Shown: one piece after another, positions 1-9,180 of the stretch
Layout: each line of letters begins with the position of its first letter
Numbering within the stretch: position 1 is the stretch's first letter
NCBI GenBank assembly: GCA_003427395.1
Contig: BFEA01000877.1
Coordinates: forward strand, 200,045-222,749
Direction: 5' to 3'
Source of the DNA: Chara braunii
Lineage: Eukaryota > Streptophyta > Charophyceae > Charales > Characeae
DNA length: 22,705 nucleotides
Made by a program: the position numbers and the translations under genes
Notes under the pieces: generated by a model
What the model was told of the DNA's origin: nothing
What the model saw: the letters and a program-made list of their open reading frames with translations, nothing else
Database searches by the model: none

Positions 1-60
<60 letters not shown>
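1..60. repeat. (AG)30 microsatellite
   Basis: A perfect AG dinucleotide repeat fills the first 60 bases and may continue to the left of the window. It borders the purine-rich leader of element E1. Confidence 0.98.
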
Positions 61-63
<3 letters not shown>

Positions 64-353
64 CGATACAAGATTCTTGTGTGGTCCAAAGAAGAAAGCG
101 GCCATAGCCGCGGAGCTCGGACACAGGGTATCACGAAGGAGAGAGAAAGGTGAAGCGAAGGAGGAGGGAGGAGAGACGAAGGAGAGAGAAACCATAGACA
201 AGGAAGAAGGAAGGAGGGACAACAAGAGTGGAGGAATCCATAGCCGGGGTGAAGCGAGAAAAACGAGAAAGAAAGAAGGAAGAAGGAGGATAAGGAGGTT
301 GGCGAGGAAGAAAAGGGGGCGGCAGCCATAACTAAGTTGAGAGTGACCAATGC
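61..353 (+). other. Purine-rich untranslated stretch upstream of E1 gag
   Basis: Dense GA/GAAG runs give an open frame rich in Lys, Arg and Glu, but only because of base composition; I do not call a gene. The E4 leader is likewise purine-rich just downstream of its primer-binding site, so this may be the equivalent leader segment of E1. Confidence 0.5.
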
Positions 354-531
354 GTTGACCAAGGGGTTGACCGAAGTTGACTTGGGAATTGACTAAGGCG
401 TTGACCAAAGTGTTGACCGAGGTTGACTAGAGTGTTGACCGGGGGGTTGAGCGGCGTTGACCAAGTGTTGACCGGCGTTGACCAAGTGTTGACCAAGGCG
501 TTGACCAGAGCTGTTGACCACGAATTTGACC
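354..531 (+). repeat. Sixteen-copy GTTGACC minisatellite (W-box-like cores)
   Basis: Copies of GTTGAC(C/T) or one-base variants start at 354, 366, 376, 388, 400, 412, 422, 434, 446, 456, 467, 477, 488, 500, 513 and 525. Spacing is 10-13 bp (mean about 11.4), close to one helical turn. TTGAC(C/T) is the established core bound by plant WRKY factors (W-box). The array lies about 600 bp upstream of the E1 gag start. A regulatory role is inference; it could be only a short-unit minisatellite. Confidence 0.9.
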
Positions 532-1128
532 AAGTTCAAGTTGGTATATTCTCGCCAAGCCTTCAGCCTATCCCCTCGCCCTATGAATGTGCACTCACCC
601 CATGGTACTTGCTGAGTCTGTCTATCTCTTCTTTCTGCATTGAGTCTGTTCTGTCCAGGTGATAGGAACTCCGTGTATGAAGGGTAGAGCCTTGTTGACC
701 AAACCCACACGGGCTGAGTAGGGCTAAAGGCCGTGTATGACGACTCGACTGTCCCGGAGGACACGAACCCTCCCAAGGACCGGTACTGACCGGCGCGCTG
801 CTCGGTGTGGCACAGTAGGCCCAAAATCCGAGTTGTGGGCTGCACAACAGGCTGTCTAAGTCTTGAGAGGACTTGCTGATCGCGTCGTCCTGTCTGCGAC
901 GTTAAATAATTCTTGAGGAGTTACCGGGGATCTCCTTAAATGCCTCCTGATCAGCAGTAAGTCCTGTAGTGACAGCGTTAGTTTAGGTCCACCTTAGGGA
1001 CCCTAGTTGACAGGATCTTGCTAAGATTATGTGGTCCTTAGATCGAGTCAGTCCTAAGTTGAGTCAGTCAGGGGTGTGAGTCTAAGTGGTGAGGAGTGGA
1101 AATGATTTTTGGCTGTGCACCTTTCACC
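532..1128 (+). other. E1 leader segment without genes
   Basis: There is no convincing coding frame between the TTGAC array and the gag start. Two more isolated GTTGAC cores occur near 693 and 1003. No initiator-Met-type primer-binding site was found here by eye, unlike in E4. Confidence 0.6.
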
Positions 1129-3060
1129 ATGGTTGAGACGCGTAGTGGCAAGAGCACCACCTCTTACACCCAGGCTCAGGAAGAGCAAGCCGCCGCCATA
1201 CTGCAGGAGAAGAAAAGAGAAAGAGACTTAGGAGTTAATTAGACAGGCTAAAAAGTTGGCCGTGCACGAGGAGAAGGCGGCAAAGAAGTTGGAGGAGGAG
1301 ATGGAAAGAGAGGAGGACGAGAAGATGAAGGAAGTGGGAGAGGAGGAGATTGACGAAGAAGAAGCAAAAGAAGAACCTCTGCTCAGAAGGAGTGCGGAGC
1401 AGAGAGGTGAAACTAGTGGCACGAAGAAGGACGCATCATGTTTGGAGAAGAAAGTGTCGAAGTGCGTAGCTAATTTATCTCTGGGAGAAGAGGAAGAGGC
1501 CATGTTATATGTCCCCCCAGAGGAGAAGGAAGTCGTAATCAGGGAGTGGGAAGCGGAAAAGGACCCTCTGAGACGTGACTATAGAGGAGGAGAAGAAGTT
1601 GGAATGGAAACTGCGTCTCACAAGGGAAAAGAAGAGAAGGATGCAGGAGGCAAACAAGGTGGCGAGAGAGTTGGAGGTGATAAAGGCGCAGAGAGAGGAG
1701 CTTCAGGCGCAAGAATGTGTACAGGGAAAGTTAGATGTTATTTCACGAAACATGGAACTCCTCGCCAGAGCCTCGAACGAGCAATACCAGTTCTCTAGAG
1801 CCCAGGACATCGCCTTGCACTCCATCCGCCTAGGATTTAGGGATTTTGCACGTGAGATGATGTTGCACGTAGGTGCAGAAGTGCAGGCAAGAATAGAGGG
1901 CACGAAAAAGTTTTGCACAGGCGCCATTGAGGGCGCAAAGCTGGCTGTGTCGAAGGAGGAAGAGCCACGCCCCCGTAGAGAGCCCATTAAGATAAAGTTT
2001 CCTCAGTCCTACGGTGGGAAGAGAGAAGAAAATTTTGATAATTGGGAGGCCAACGTCAATACGTATGTTTATTTACAGCACATCGTGCCAAAGGAACAAG
2101 TCCTCATCGCCTTCCAGGCCCTCAAGGATGAGGCTGCCAGCTTCGCTAGATCACTCGCCCGTGCCACACAGTGCGGGAACAATATGGTCGCTTACTCCAA
2201 GGTCACCCCTCTCCCTGAGTTGTTTCGGCTCCTTAAGGAGCGATTCACATATGTCACGCGAGGCGTTAGGGCCTCTGACAAACTGCAGACCATCCACTCA
2301 TGCCAGTGGAGGAGTGCCAGAGCACTCAAAGGCATAATGGACGAGCTTGTAGCCATCCCTGACCAGGGGGTCACAAAGCCCCAGTAGGTGAATCTCTTCT
2401 ATCGTGCCTTTGACAAGAGCCGACAACCCACCATGACATACGATGTGTCGAGTAGAGAGGTGGTGCTGTTCGAAGCGCAATCCATGCCAGTTTCCACTTT
2501 CTGGCACAAAGACTTAGACAAGGGCAAAAAGTGGAAGGGTCGTACTATCTCTGGCCAGGTTAGGGCCAAGGACCATTTAATCCTTACGTTAGACAAAGGT
2601 GGTACGAACGAGGTCACATACAATCAGATTGAGTGGGGCCCTAGAGGAGGAGGACAGTAGTGGAGGTCAGGGGAGGACCTACGTTGCTGTCGCGGCTGGA
2701 GGGAGGCCGCAAGGTAGAGGAGGAGGCCAAGGCCAAGGGGGTCGGGCCTCAGGTGGTCGAGGACAGGGCGGTCAGGGGGTTGGCGGCAAAGGAAACCGCC
2801 AAGAGGGTGGTAGGGGTAAAGGTCCCCCGCCAAATCGCTCACGAACTTACCGGTCACCTCCAAGGAGAGGTGGATGGCACCCTCGCTTGCCACTGGGTAG
2901 GCCATGGGAAGACCTGGGCTTGGACCAGACTGTAGGGCAGCATCGTGTAGACCAGAATCAGTGCATTTACTGCGGTCATCCTGGCCACATAATTAAATAT
3001 TGTCCAAAGTACAGAGAAGCCCAGTATGCTGCACAAGCAGCAAAAGGCAACCGCCGGTAG
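1129..3060 (+). pseudogene. gag: E1 gag polyprotein, frameshifted
   Basis: Gag packages retroelement RNA into virus-like particles in the cytoplasm. The start ATG at 1129 opens MVETRSGKSTTSYT, resembling the E4 gag start (MLMRSGTVKPGPT). The first frame stops at 1240-1242. A second frame (about 1256-1572) encodes a Glu/Lys-rich coiled coil. A third frame (from 1575) continues the coiled coil into a capsid-like block (KIKFPQSYGGKREENFDNWE, about 1999-2058) and is cut by an in-frame TAG at 2385-2387. A further shift near 2600 leads into a Gly/Arg/Gln-rich nucleocapsid with a CCHC zinc knuckle CIYCGHPGHIIKYC (C-X2-C-X4-H-X4-C) at 2962-3003. Gag ends AAKGNRR-stop at 3058-3060. At least three frameshifts and one nonsense codon make it non-functional as read. 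The family assignment is firm, but the exact frameshift points are approximate. Confidence 0.88.
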
Positions 3061-3428
3061 GGGTTGCAACTGCCCTTACCCCTAGGCCATGTGGAGAAGA
3101 GTGCGCGCACCACAGAGGAACTCCCAAACCACATGAGCCTACGACAGAGGTTGCTGGCCAGTACCTAGACAGCTGTCCAAAGACTGCTTGTGTAAAAGTC
3201 TCTCTAGGTACTTCCCTCACAGGCGTGGCTGAAGAGTTGAAGGAGAGGATGCCTGCCTGGGCCAAGATGAAGAAGGATGCCAAAGGACAACTAGTGTTAG
3301 CAGATGTAGGGAGTTTTAGAGGTAGAGTAGGAGCCCTTATAGACAGTGGGGCCACCCACAGCTACATCAGTAGGAAAGCGCTGCAGAAGTTGAAGTTGAA
3401 TCTGAAAGTCCATCTCATCGACTGCTGA
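2997..3428 (+). pseudogene. pol: E1 pol, truncated at the protease
   Basis: This is the N-terminal part of a Pol polyprotein, -1 relative to gag and overlapping its end. The frame is open from 2997. Near its end it carries the retropepsin active-site motif L-I-D-S-G-A-T (catalytic Asp codon 3342-3344), followed by HSYISRKALQKLKL, typical of Ty3/gypsy proteases that process Gag-Pol. The frame terminates at a TGA (3426-3428) where homology is lost. The flap region, the conserved LGMDW-type segment and everything downstream (RT onward) are missing here. The upstream part aligns with E4 pol (SLTGVAEEL versus SLAGVGDEL). The truncation coincides with the join to E2. Confidence 0.85.
3042..3080 (+). 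promoter_or_regulatory. Candidate programmed -1 frameshift signal at the E1 gag-pol junction
   Basis: In the gag frame the sequence reads GCA AAA GGC AAC CGC CGG TAG. A slip on A AAA GGC (3042-3048) re-pairs AAA with AAA and enters the pol frame, which lies at -1. After a 7-nt spacer, GGTAGGGG (3056-3063) can pair with CCCTTACC (3073-3080) around a 9-nt loop: 8 bp including one G-U. The gag TAG is inside the 5' arm. E4 has the same layout at 20442-20479 with compensatory changes. The heptamer is not a canonical X XXY YYZ site, so slippage would rest mainly on the P-site codon. Confidence 0.62.
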
Positions 3429-3465
3429 GTCCTCAGCCGCAGCTACCATCGCTTACTCCCCCACC

Positions 3466-4897
3466 ATGGCCCAATCATCCAGCATTGATATGTCCAACAT
3501 CCGCTCCGACTCCGTCGACAGCATCGCCCGCAACCTCGCAGGCGAGCAAACACCAGCACCCGATGTCACCATCGACCTCGCGGCTCTTTTCCACATGATG
3601 ACATCTCTCCAGTCATCCATGGACGACATCAAAACATTTGTTTCCACCATCTCTGCTCGCGTGACGTATCCTCCGCTTCCACGTCTACACCAATCACCCC
3701 ATCCTCCACATCCACCCCCCTCTCCGCTAGCATATCATCCACACCTTCGCCTTCATCCACCACTATCTCCACCTTGGGCACCAAGATGACAAACCCCGCC
3801 ATCACACAATCATCAAGCATTCCCTCCCAGTCAAAACCCCGCATGACTACATCCACTATCACTTCCACCCATACCCAGATCATCCCCACACCTCAAGCCA
3901 TGCTCCCCGTTATCCCAACACCTCCTCTGTCCACACTCCTCCCGACCAATCCCGCTACCGACTTCACCCGGGTACCGTCCTCCTCACCCAAACTTGATTT
4001 CAACACCCTTGCCACCACAACACCCTTAACGGGTAACATTCCTCCATCCTTCCGATCAACGGATATCCCCTCCTTCCCCATGAGGACGTCTTCGTCTTTC
4101 TCATCAAACTATACGATGCCTTCTCCCTCCACAACGTCCCTGTCACACACTGGCTCCCTATTGCCAGCACCAGGCTACAGGAAGGCACCGCTCATTGGTG
4201 GTACACCGAACGAGCTAACCGCCAACACCCAAACGAGGAACCCCATTCCTTCCTTCAGTGGGCCAATCTCATCACTTGCACATTCCGACCACAAAAGATG
4301 GTCGATGACTACTTTGAGTAACTATGTCGTCTTCGACAGAACGGCCCGACCGACCGCTTTGTCAAATATGTCTGTGCGTTGCGACAACGCATCCCCCTTG
4401 ACTAGATCAGCGATGCCGCATTCATCTCCCGCTTCAAATGGGGATGCCGCATGGACCTGGACGCGTCCCTCATCCACGACCCCCCAACGTCCATCTTCGA
4501 TCTCCTCAACCGCGACATTCACCAAGACAAATTCCTCACCCCGTACAAAGGCGCACTCACATCCGCCCCACCCCGCCAACGATTCTTTTATAACATCGCC
4601 GACGAAACCTCTCTCTTTGCCTCCTCGGACGAGTTCTCTGCCCCCGACCTCGACATCCTCTCCGACCCACTAGACACCACATCACTCTCCTCTGACGAAC
4701 TCTCCGACCTTCACCTCATGCAAATGGAAAAGAGAGAACGCTCCAGCCATCCTCCCATGAACACCCACCCAACCCGTCTCACGAAACTCACGTCGAAGGA
4801 GCGAACCTACCTCCAAGCAAAGGGTGGTTGTTTTCGGTGCCGACAGTTAGGACCTCTACAAACAAACTGTCCAAATGTCGGACAGTTCACACGTTAG
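3466..4897 (+). pseudogene. gag: E2 gag, degenerate
   Basis: The ATG at 3466 begins MAQSSSIDMSNIRSDSVDSI and the first frame runs to 3789. It is Ser/Thr/Pro-rich afterwards and passes through at least two frame changes (frames seen at 3774-4673 and 4451-4897). The last frame contains acidic Asp/Ser-rich sequence and ends with a nucleocapsid knuckle, CFRCRQLGPLQTNC, where the zinc-binding His is replaced by Pro (C-X2-C-X4-P-X4-C), so this knuckle should not bind zinc normally. The stop is at 4895-4897. The capsid part is not recognisable by motif alone; its identity as gag rests on the knuckle and the position before pol. Confidence 0.72.
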
Positions 4898-5141
4898 GCA
4901 CCCAGGTCCGTGGCCACTCGACCTGCCGCCTCCGCATCCGCCACTTTCGGTCTCTCCACATGAACACCGTCCCCGGTATCACCATGATTTTGTCCCGACA
5001 TCGACGATTAGTCTGTCGGCCATCCCATCGCTGACAACCTCCACCCTACCAGTGGCCCATTTGGCATCGACAATACGTCTCCCTCCCCGCTCTCCGGTGC
5101 CGCACATCCCACCGGACGACCCCTAGGCGTCATAACCCTCG
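4898..5141 (+). other. E2 deletion zone: protease, RT and RNase H absent
   Basis: Only 244 bp of Pro/Ser/His-rich frame separate the gag knuckle from integrase-proximal sequence. A Ty3/gypsy protease-RT-RNase H block normally needs more than 2 kb, and I find no DSG, YxDD or RNase H motif here. This is an internal deletion. Confidence 0.75.
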
Positions 5142-6096
5142 TTGCCTGACGCCCCCCTCACGGCCACATGTTTTGCAACCCTCCTTCCAAACCCATCCTC
5201 TGTCACCTTCTCTGATGTTGTTGAGGAACAAGCCCGACTCGATTGGCTTGTCCGATTAGGCAATGAACAACGCCACCATGACTCATATCCAACTCCTCTC
5301 ATCGCTTCACCATCGCTATACCCAAGGCTACCTCTCTTGCCCAAATTTCTCAACAATCTACAACAAACTTCGTGATCTCGACTCAGTCCCCGACTACTCC
5401 CTTCACGACCAACTTCTTTACATTGACACCAAAGGCACTCACCGACTTTGCATCCCCAACGCTCGTGGCCTCCGTACCCAGCTCTTGGCCGATCATCACG
5501 ACGCCAAGACTGCGGGACAACTCAGGTTCCAGAAAACCTTCGACACCATCTCTTGTTACTTCTACTAGCCTTCCCTACTCACCGACGTCAAAGCCTACAT
5601 TCGCTCATGCCCCACATGTCAAGCCGTCAACCCCCCAAACCGCGCTAAGCCCGAGAAGATACAATCATTGTCGATCCCCGCCCACCGATGGCAATCCATT
5701 TCCATTGACTTCGTTTGCGATCTCCCCAAGACCGATCGCGGACATGATTGCATCTCTGTCATTGTTTGTCGCTTGACTAAACTCGCCCAATTCATCCCTT
5801 GCACCACATCGCACAACGCCAAGGACGTCGCCATTCTCTTCTTTGACCATGTCGCACGCCACCACGGTCTCCCCGAGAACATCATCAGCGACTGTGACCC
5901 TCGCTTCCTTTCACAATTCTGGAAACACCTCTTTAAAGCATACAGAACCACGCTCAAGTATAGCACTGCATTCCACCCACAGACCGATGGACAAACTAAG
6001 AAGATGAACGATACTCTCCAAAGAATCCTGCGAAAGTATTGTCATCCACATCAAGACGATTGGGATCGGGTGCTCACCGCTGCCGAGATCGCCTAA
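5142..6096 (+). pseudogene. E2 integrase, N-terminal and catalytic domains, inactivated
   Basis: Integrase inserts retroelement cDNA into the host genome. The pre-integrase segment (VEEQARLDWLVRLGNEQ) is at about 5220-5270, followed by a one-base frame change near 5280-5305. The zinc-binding domain keeps its first His (ADHHDAK) and both Cys (CPTC, about 5609-5620), but the second His reads Gln (GQLRF). A TAG replaces an expected Trp codon at 5566-5568. The catalytic core has Asp in SIDFVCD and Asp in SDCDPRF, but after exactly 35 residues the expected Glu is Lys (DGQTKKMN, codon 5998-6000), so the DD35E triad is broken. A TAA ends the frame at 6094-6096. The domain order is clear despite the damage. 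Confidence 0.9.
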
Positions 6097-6118
6097 TGTT
6101 GTTTGTCCTTCCACTGGC

Positions 6119-6601
6119 ATGTCTCCATTCTGCCTCGACCTTGGATCTCATCCGCGCTTGCCCTCCGGCTTCCTGCTCCCCTTGCAACTCAACCCCTCCA
6201 CCCCTTGCCCTTCTCTCAATGAATGGGTAGCAACAATGAACAGACTCCTCAGAGAAGCTACCGAAGCCCTTGAAAGAACACAAGAACAACAAGCCAGCAA
6301 GACTAACAAACACAAACGTGACGTCTCATTCAAAAAAGGGGACAAAGTCTGGCTCTCCACCAAACACTTTGAACCCTAACACGGCTTGTCCAAGAAACTC
6401 TCGAACAAATGGCCCGGTCCCTTCCCCATCATTGAACAAACCTCCCCCGTCAATTACAAGCTCCAACTCCCCCCTGACATGAGCCGTGTCCACCCTGTCT
6501 TCCACATAGAATACTTAAAAGAATATCATGAATCCCCACCCCAATTCGCTGACCGCCCTTACCCCAAACCTCCACCGATCATGCTTCCCACAGGCCCATA
6601 A
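6119..6601 (+). pseudogene. E2 integrase C-terminal region (GPY/F module)
   Basis: This continues integrase after a frame change between 6096 and 6119. It contains a Lys/Gln-rich linker, KKGDKVWLSTKHF at about 6336-6374, a TAA at 6377-6379 in the same frame, then the GPY/F-type module WPGPFPIIEQTSPVNYKLQL and the conserved VHPVFHIEYLKEY block, which together mark the DNA-binding C-terminal domain of Ty3/gypsy integrases. A further TAA at 6599-6601 cuts it off from the chromodomain in the same frame. Confidence 0.87.
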
Positions 6602-6787
6602 TTCCTAGTAGAATCCATCATAGGACGAAGAACTACTCATGTATCCGACCACCCGGAACCAATCACAAAATACAAAGTTAAATCGACAGGATTTTCTAAC
6701 GAAGAATCCACATGGGAACCTCTTCTTAACCTTAAGAATGCTATGAAACTTGTTCGCGCCTATGACCATGCTCACCGTATATCCTAG
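6602..6787 (+). pseudogene. E2 integrase chromodomain
   Basis: Sixty-one codons in frame with the GPY/F module, separated from it only by the TAA at 6599-6601, and ending at a TAG (6785-6787). It begins FLVESIIGRR and contains YKVKSTGFSNEESTWEPLLN, which matches the chromodomain pattern (Y-x-V-K-W-x-G-[YF]-...-TWEP-x-x-N-L). One aromatic-cage position is changed (KS where KW is usual). In chromoviruses this domain steers integration toward chromatin carrying methylated histone H3. The domain identity is strong; targeting by this copy is not testable here. Confidence 0.9.
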
Positions 6788-7434
6788 ATACATAATATAA
6801 CTCAAACCCTAAGCCCTTGCATAAACCCCGCCTTGACCTTGCCAAAACCCCGCATTCTGCTTTACGCACACCCTTGTTACCAGCGAAGCCCTTGCCTCTT
6901 GAACCCCCCCCCTGTCTGATCCGCCCTTGCCTCCGCCTTGCCCCGTTCTCCCATCTGTCCTCCGCCACATCCTTGTCTCTCTTGTCCAAATTCTCTTTAT
7001 GGCCCCTGCGCGTCGTCGGCGATAATGGATCTAGTGGCAAGCGCACGAGGACGATGGCATGTTGCAGCTCGGTACAAGGAGATAAGACAACTGGTTGGCC
7101 ACCATGTTGTTCCCTTTGGCCGACACCTTGGACTCGCAGGCTTCTGGAGCAGCACCTCTGACATGGACATCAAAATCAGTCTGCGACCTGCTATCCGGAT
7201 CAGACCTCATCATCATATCGTGTACCGGACGCAACCTGCTACTGCGACAATCAAGTTGAAGTCCTCGTCGTCTACATCACGAAACTGCTGAAGACTGTTT
7301 CCTCACCGCCACTTCTATGACACCCTCCAAGACCTTCCTCAAGACATTTCTTTGCTTTTGACACTTTGTTACAGACCTGAGACGTTGTTTTCCCAGAGCC
7401 CTCAGACACCCCAGCACTTGAGCATTGAACAAAC
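6788..7434 (+). other. E2 3' untranslated region, no gene
   Basis: There is no recognisable protein between the chromodomain stop and the poly-T tract. Open frames here show no known motif and the base composition is pyrimidine-rich. The distance from the last stop to the polypurine tract (about 1 kb) is long for a chromovirus. Confidence 0.6.
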
Positions 7435-7456
7435 TTTTTTTTTTTTTTTTTTTTTT
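7435..7456. repeat. Poly-T tract (T22)
   Basis: Twenty-two consecutive T residues lie between unique sequence and the 53-bp tandem repeat. It could be the reverse of a retroposon poly-A tail, but no body was recognised next to it. Confidence 0.95.
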
Positions 7457-7480
7457 CTCAAACCCGACAACCTACAACCT

Positions 7481-7703
7481 TGTAGAACACCAATAGGACC
7501 TCCCTGTTACTTGTAGAACCTCACTAGGATTACCCTGTTACTTGAACATTGATTCCCTCATCCATGTAGAACCTCAATAGGATTACCCTGCTACTTGAAC
7601 ATTGGTTCCCTGATCCCTGTAGAACCTCAATAGGATTACCCTGCTACTTGAACATTGATTCCCTCATCCCTGTCGGACACCCATAGGATTACCCTGCTAC
7701 TTG
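7481..7703 (+). repeat. 53-bp tandem repeat (about four copies) inside the E2 3' region
   Basis: Units start at 7512, 7565, 7618 and 7671, an exact 53-bp period. A truncated copy begins at 7481 and the last is partial and more diverged. Each unit contains TGTAGAACCTCAATAGGATT and ACCCTGCTACTTGAACATTG with few substitutions. It is non-coding. Confidence 0.93.
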
Positions 7704-7798
7704 CATTACTCCCCCGTTCCTTTTCTGACCAGTGATCGGCCCTGTTCCGTCCTTCACAATTGTTCATTGGGTCTTTGGCAGCCGGGACGTTGCCTTCC

Positions 7799-7813
7799 AG
7801 AGGGAGGGGATAG
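7799..7813 (+). promoter_or_regulatory. E2 polypurine tract
   Basis: AGAGGGAGGGGA followed by TAG lies directly before the TG of the 3' LTR. In LTR retrotransposons this RNase H-resistant purine run primes plus-strand DNA synthesis. Its position immediately 5' of TGTTACGG fixes the LTR start. Confidence 0.8.
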
Positions 7814-8371
7814 TGTTACGGACCCAGCCAGGGCTCGATCCCTGGTCTGCAGGGTACCACCCGCCAGGCTTCTATTCTATTTTTTTAATTTTTTTTGGAG
7901 TTTCTGATCTCCGGTTCCTAACTGTTGGCTCCCTCTGCAGTTGGCGCCCGTTCTCAAATCCCGCCTCTGCCACTTTCGGATTTCGTACTTGGCGCCATCC
8001 GGCATTCTGGCGCCCAGGCTCAGACCTTCGATTTTCAGTTCAGCCCCGAGGCAAATTGCACTTTTGCCCTCTGACTCAACTCGACTCCGGTACTTAAGAC
8101 CGGACTCAAGCTGAGTTCGGGGACTCAGTTTTCAACCTCAGTGCTTGTGCTTCAGTGTGACTTATTGCGACATTGTGTACGGAACCAAGATTGCGACTTT
8201 GCCACTTTGTCTCCATCTCGAATCCGTGTCGAGTTAAATGAATGTGTGTGTGCGTGCTCTCACTCCCTCCCTCTCTCTTCCCCGACCTCGCTGCTCCGCC
8301 TCAGCCCCGTCATACTCAGACTTGCATGGGGGGATCAGCTGGACCACCAGGAACATAGCCATCACACGACA
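7814..8371 (+). repeat. E2 3' LTR (right end uncertain)
   Basis: It begins TGTTACGG right after the polypurine tract. A perfect 6-bp stem CCAGGG/CCCTGG with loop CTCGAT lies at 7828-7845. No second LTR is in the window to fix the end. The sequence near 8361-8371 ends in ACA and is one candidate; the LTR may instead extend to the E3 border near 9777. Nothing in it is coding. Confidence 0.5.
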
Positions 8372-8770
8372 ACCACCCTTCAACTTCCCGAGATACAAGA
8401 GAGGCCCTCGCGTTGGCCTGAAGACCTTTCCGTTAGGGAGGATGGAGGGCTTAGGGTTTAATACAGCAGGACAGCGTTTAGACAAAAACGTCTATCAGCC
8501 AAGGAGACAGAGCCTCATCAGGGATGGCCTCTTTACTTTAGAGCTTCAAGAATAGCCGACAATTAGAATAGCTGAGAGGAGTACAGGAACTGATAGATAG
8601 GACACTTAAGAATTAGGAAGGACAAAGGCGGATTGTGGCGAGCATTTGCTTGTAAGCTAAACTACATAATGCTCCCAGGATAACCCCGGGTCGAATTGTG
8701 AGGTCCCCGACCTCAAACAATATTTTTCAATGTAATGAAATGTCAAAACAGAAAGAAGCTAGGCTGTTTT
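8372..8770. other. No gene seen
   Basis: Unique-looking sequence with no protein motif, RNA gene or terminal repeat that I can recognise. It may be more of the E2 LTR or flanking DNA. Confidence 0.4.
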
Positions 8771-8886
8771 CCCGGGCGCCCGGGCACTCAACTTCTGCCC
8801 GGGTACACACCCGGGTGCCCGGCCGGGCATGACACCCGGGCAGGGTTCCGAGCAGGCCCAGCGCCAAAAAAAAAAAAAAAAAAAAA
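8771..8886 (+). repeat. CCCGGG-rich block with poly-A tail (SINE-like, copy 1)
   Basis: It starts with the 14-bp palindrome CCCGGGCGCCCGGG (8771-8784), continues with repeated CCCGGG/GCCCGG words and GACACCCGGGCAGGGT, and ends in A21 (8866-8886). A similar block lies inverted at 9181-9255. A GC-rich head with an A tail resembles a short retroposon, but no Pol III A/B boxes were recognised. Confidence 0.5.
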
Positions 8887-9133
8887 TTCCGGAAAAAAAC
8901 ATATGTTGTGTAGGATTGAAATACAAACGACTTTTGGCTGAGGGTCACATTATAATTCCTCACAGAATCGGAGATAAAAAAAATAATAATAGAATCACAC
9001 AAAGGCACCCCCCTTTAGACCCCTTTAGCCCCTTTAAAAACAATCTATACCTCCCTCCCCCCCACTGGACAGCCAACTCGCAAAAAACGAAATGAGCCCG
9101 GATTTGGAGTCCTCTCGGAGAGCGCAGAAAACC
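8887..9133. other. AT-rich spacer between two inverted GC-rich blocks
   Basis: A non-coding stretch with A runs, C runs and no recognised motif. It separates the two oppositely oriented poly-A-tailed blocks. Confidence 0.5.
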
Positions 9134-9180
9134 AAAAAAAAAAAAAAAAAAAAAAATCTTTTTTTCTTTTTCTTTTTTTT
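9134..9180. repeat. A23 followed by T-rich tract
   Basis: A23 (9134-9156) is followed by TC and T runs interrupted by single C residues (to 9180). The two arms can pair into an A/T hairpin. The T-rich half is the poly-A tail of the minus-strand block that follows. Confidence 0.85.

Larger units (their letters stand above)
1..3428 (+). mobile_element. E1: 5' half of a Ty3/gypsy retrotransposon (leader, gag, start of protease)
   Basis: The order of parts is purine-rich leader, TTGAC array, gag with coiled-coil N-terminus and CCHC knuckle, then a retropepsin DSGAT motif in the -1 frame. Homology stops abruptly at 3428, where a different element (E2) begins. The left end is undefined: I see no LTR terminus or primer-binding site in 1-1128. 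Protease residues match those of the minus-strand element E4 closely (ALQKLKL versus GLQKLRL downstream of the DSG motif), so the two belong to related lineages. E3 (from 9777) may be the missing 3' half of this same copy. Confidence 0.85.
3429..8371 (+). mobile_element. E2: internally deleted Ty3/gypsy chromovirus lacking its 5' LTR
   Basis: The parts in order are gag with a degenerate zinc knuckle, a deleted protease-RT-RNase H region, integrase, a C-terminal chromodomain, a long 3' untranslated region with a minisatellite, a polypurine tract and a 3' LTR starting TGTTACGG at 7814. The element begins 37 bp upstream of its gag ATG, directly abutting the E1 protease, so its 5' LTR and primer-binding site are gone. 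The right end is not resolved; the LTR could end near 8371 or much closer to E3 at about 9777. It is C-rich in its coding strand, unlike E1, E3 and E4, and belongs to a different lineage. Confidence 0.85.

Noticed and set aside
77-331. Lys/Arg/Glu-rich open frame
   Set aside because: Explained by purine-rich low-complexity DNA; no domain or comparable copy.
7481-7703. CRISPR-like array
   Set aside because: Units are contiguous 53-bp repeats without distinct spacers, in a eukaryotic retroelement.
7828-7845. tRNA gene suggested by a T-arm-like hairpin
   Set aside because: No acceptor, D-arm or anticodon arm can be placed around it; it is only a hairpin at the LTR start.
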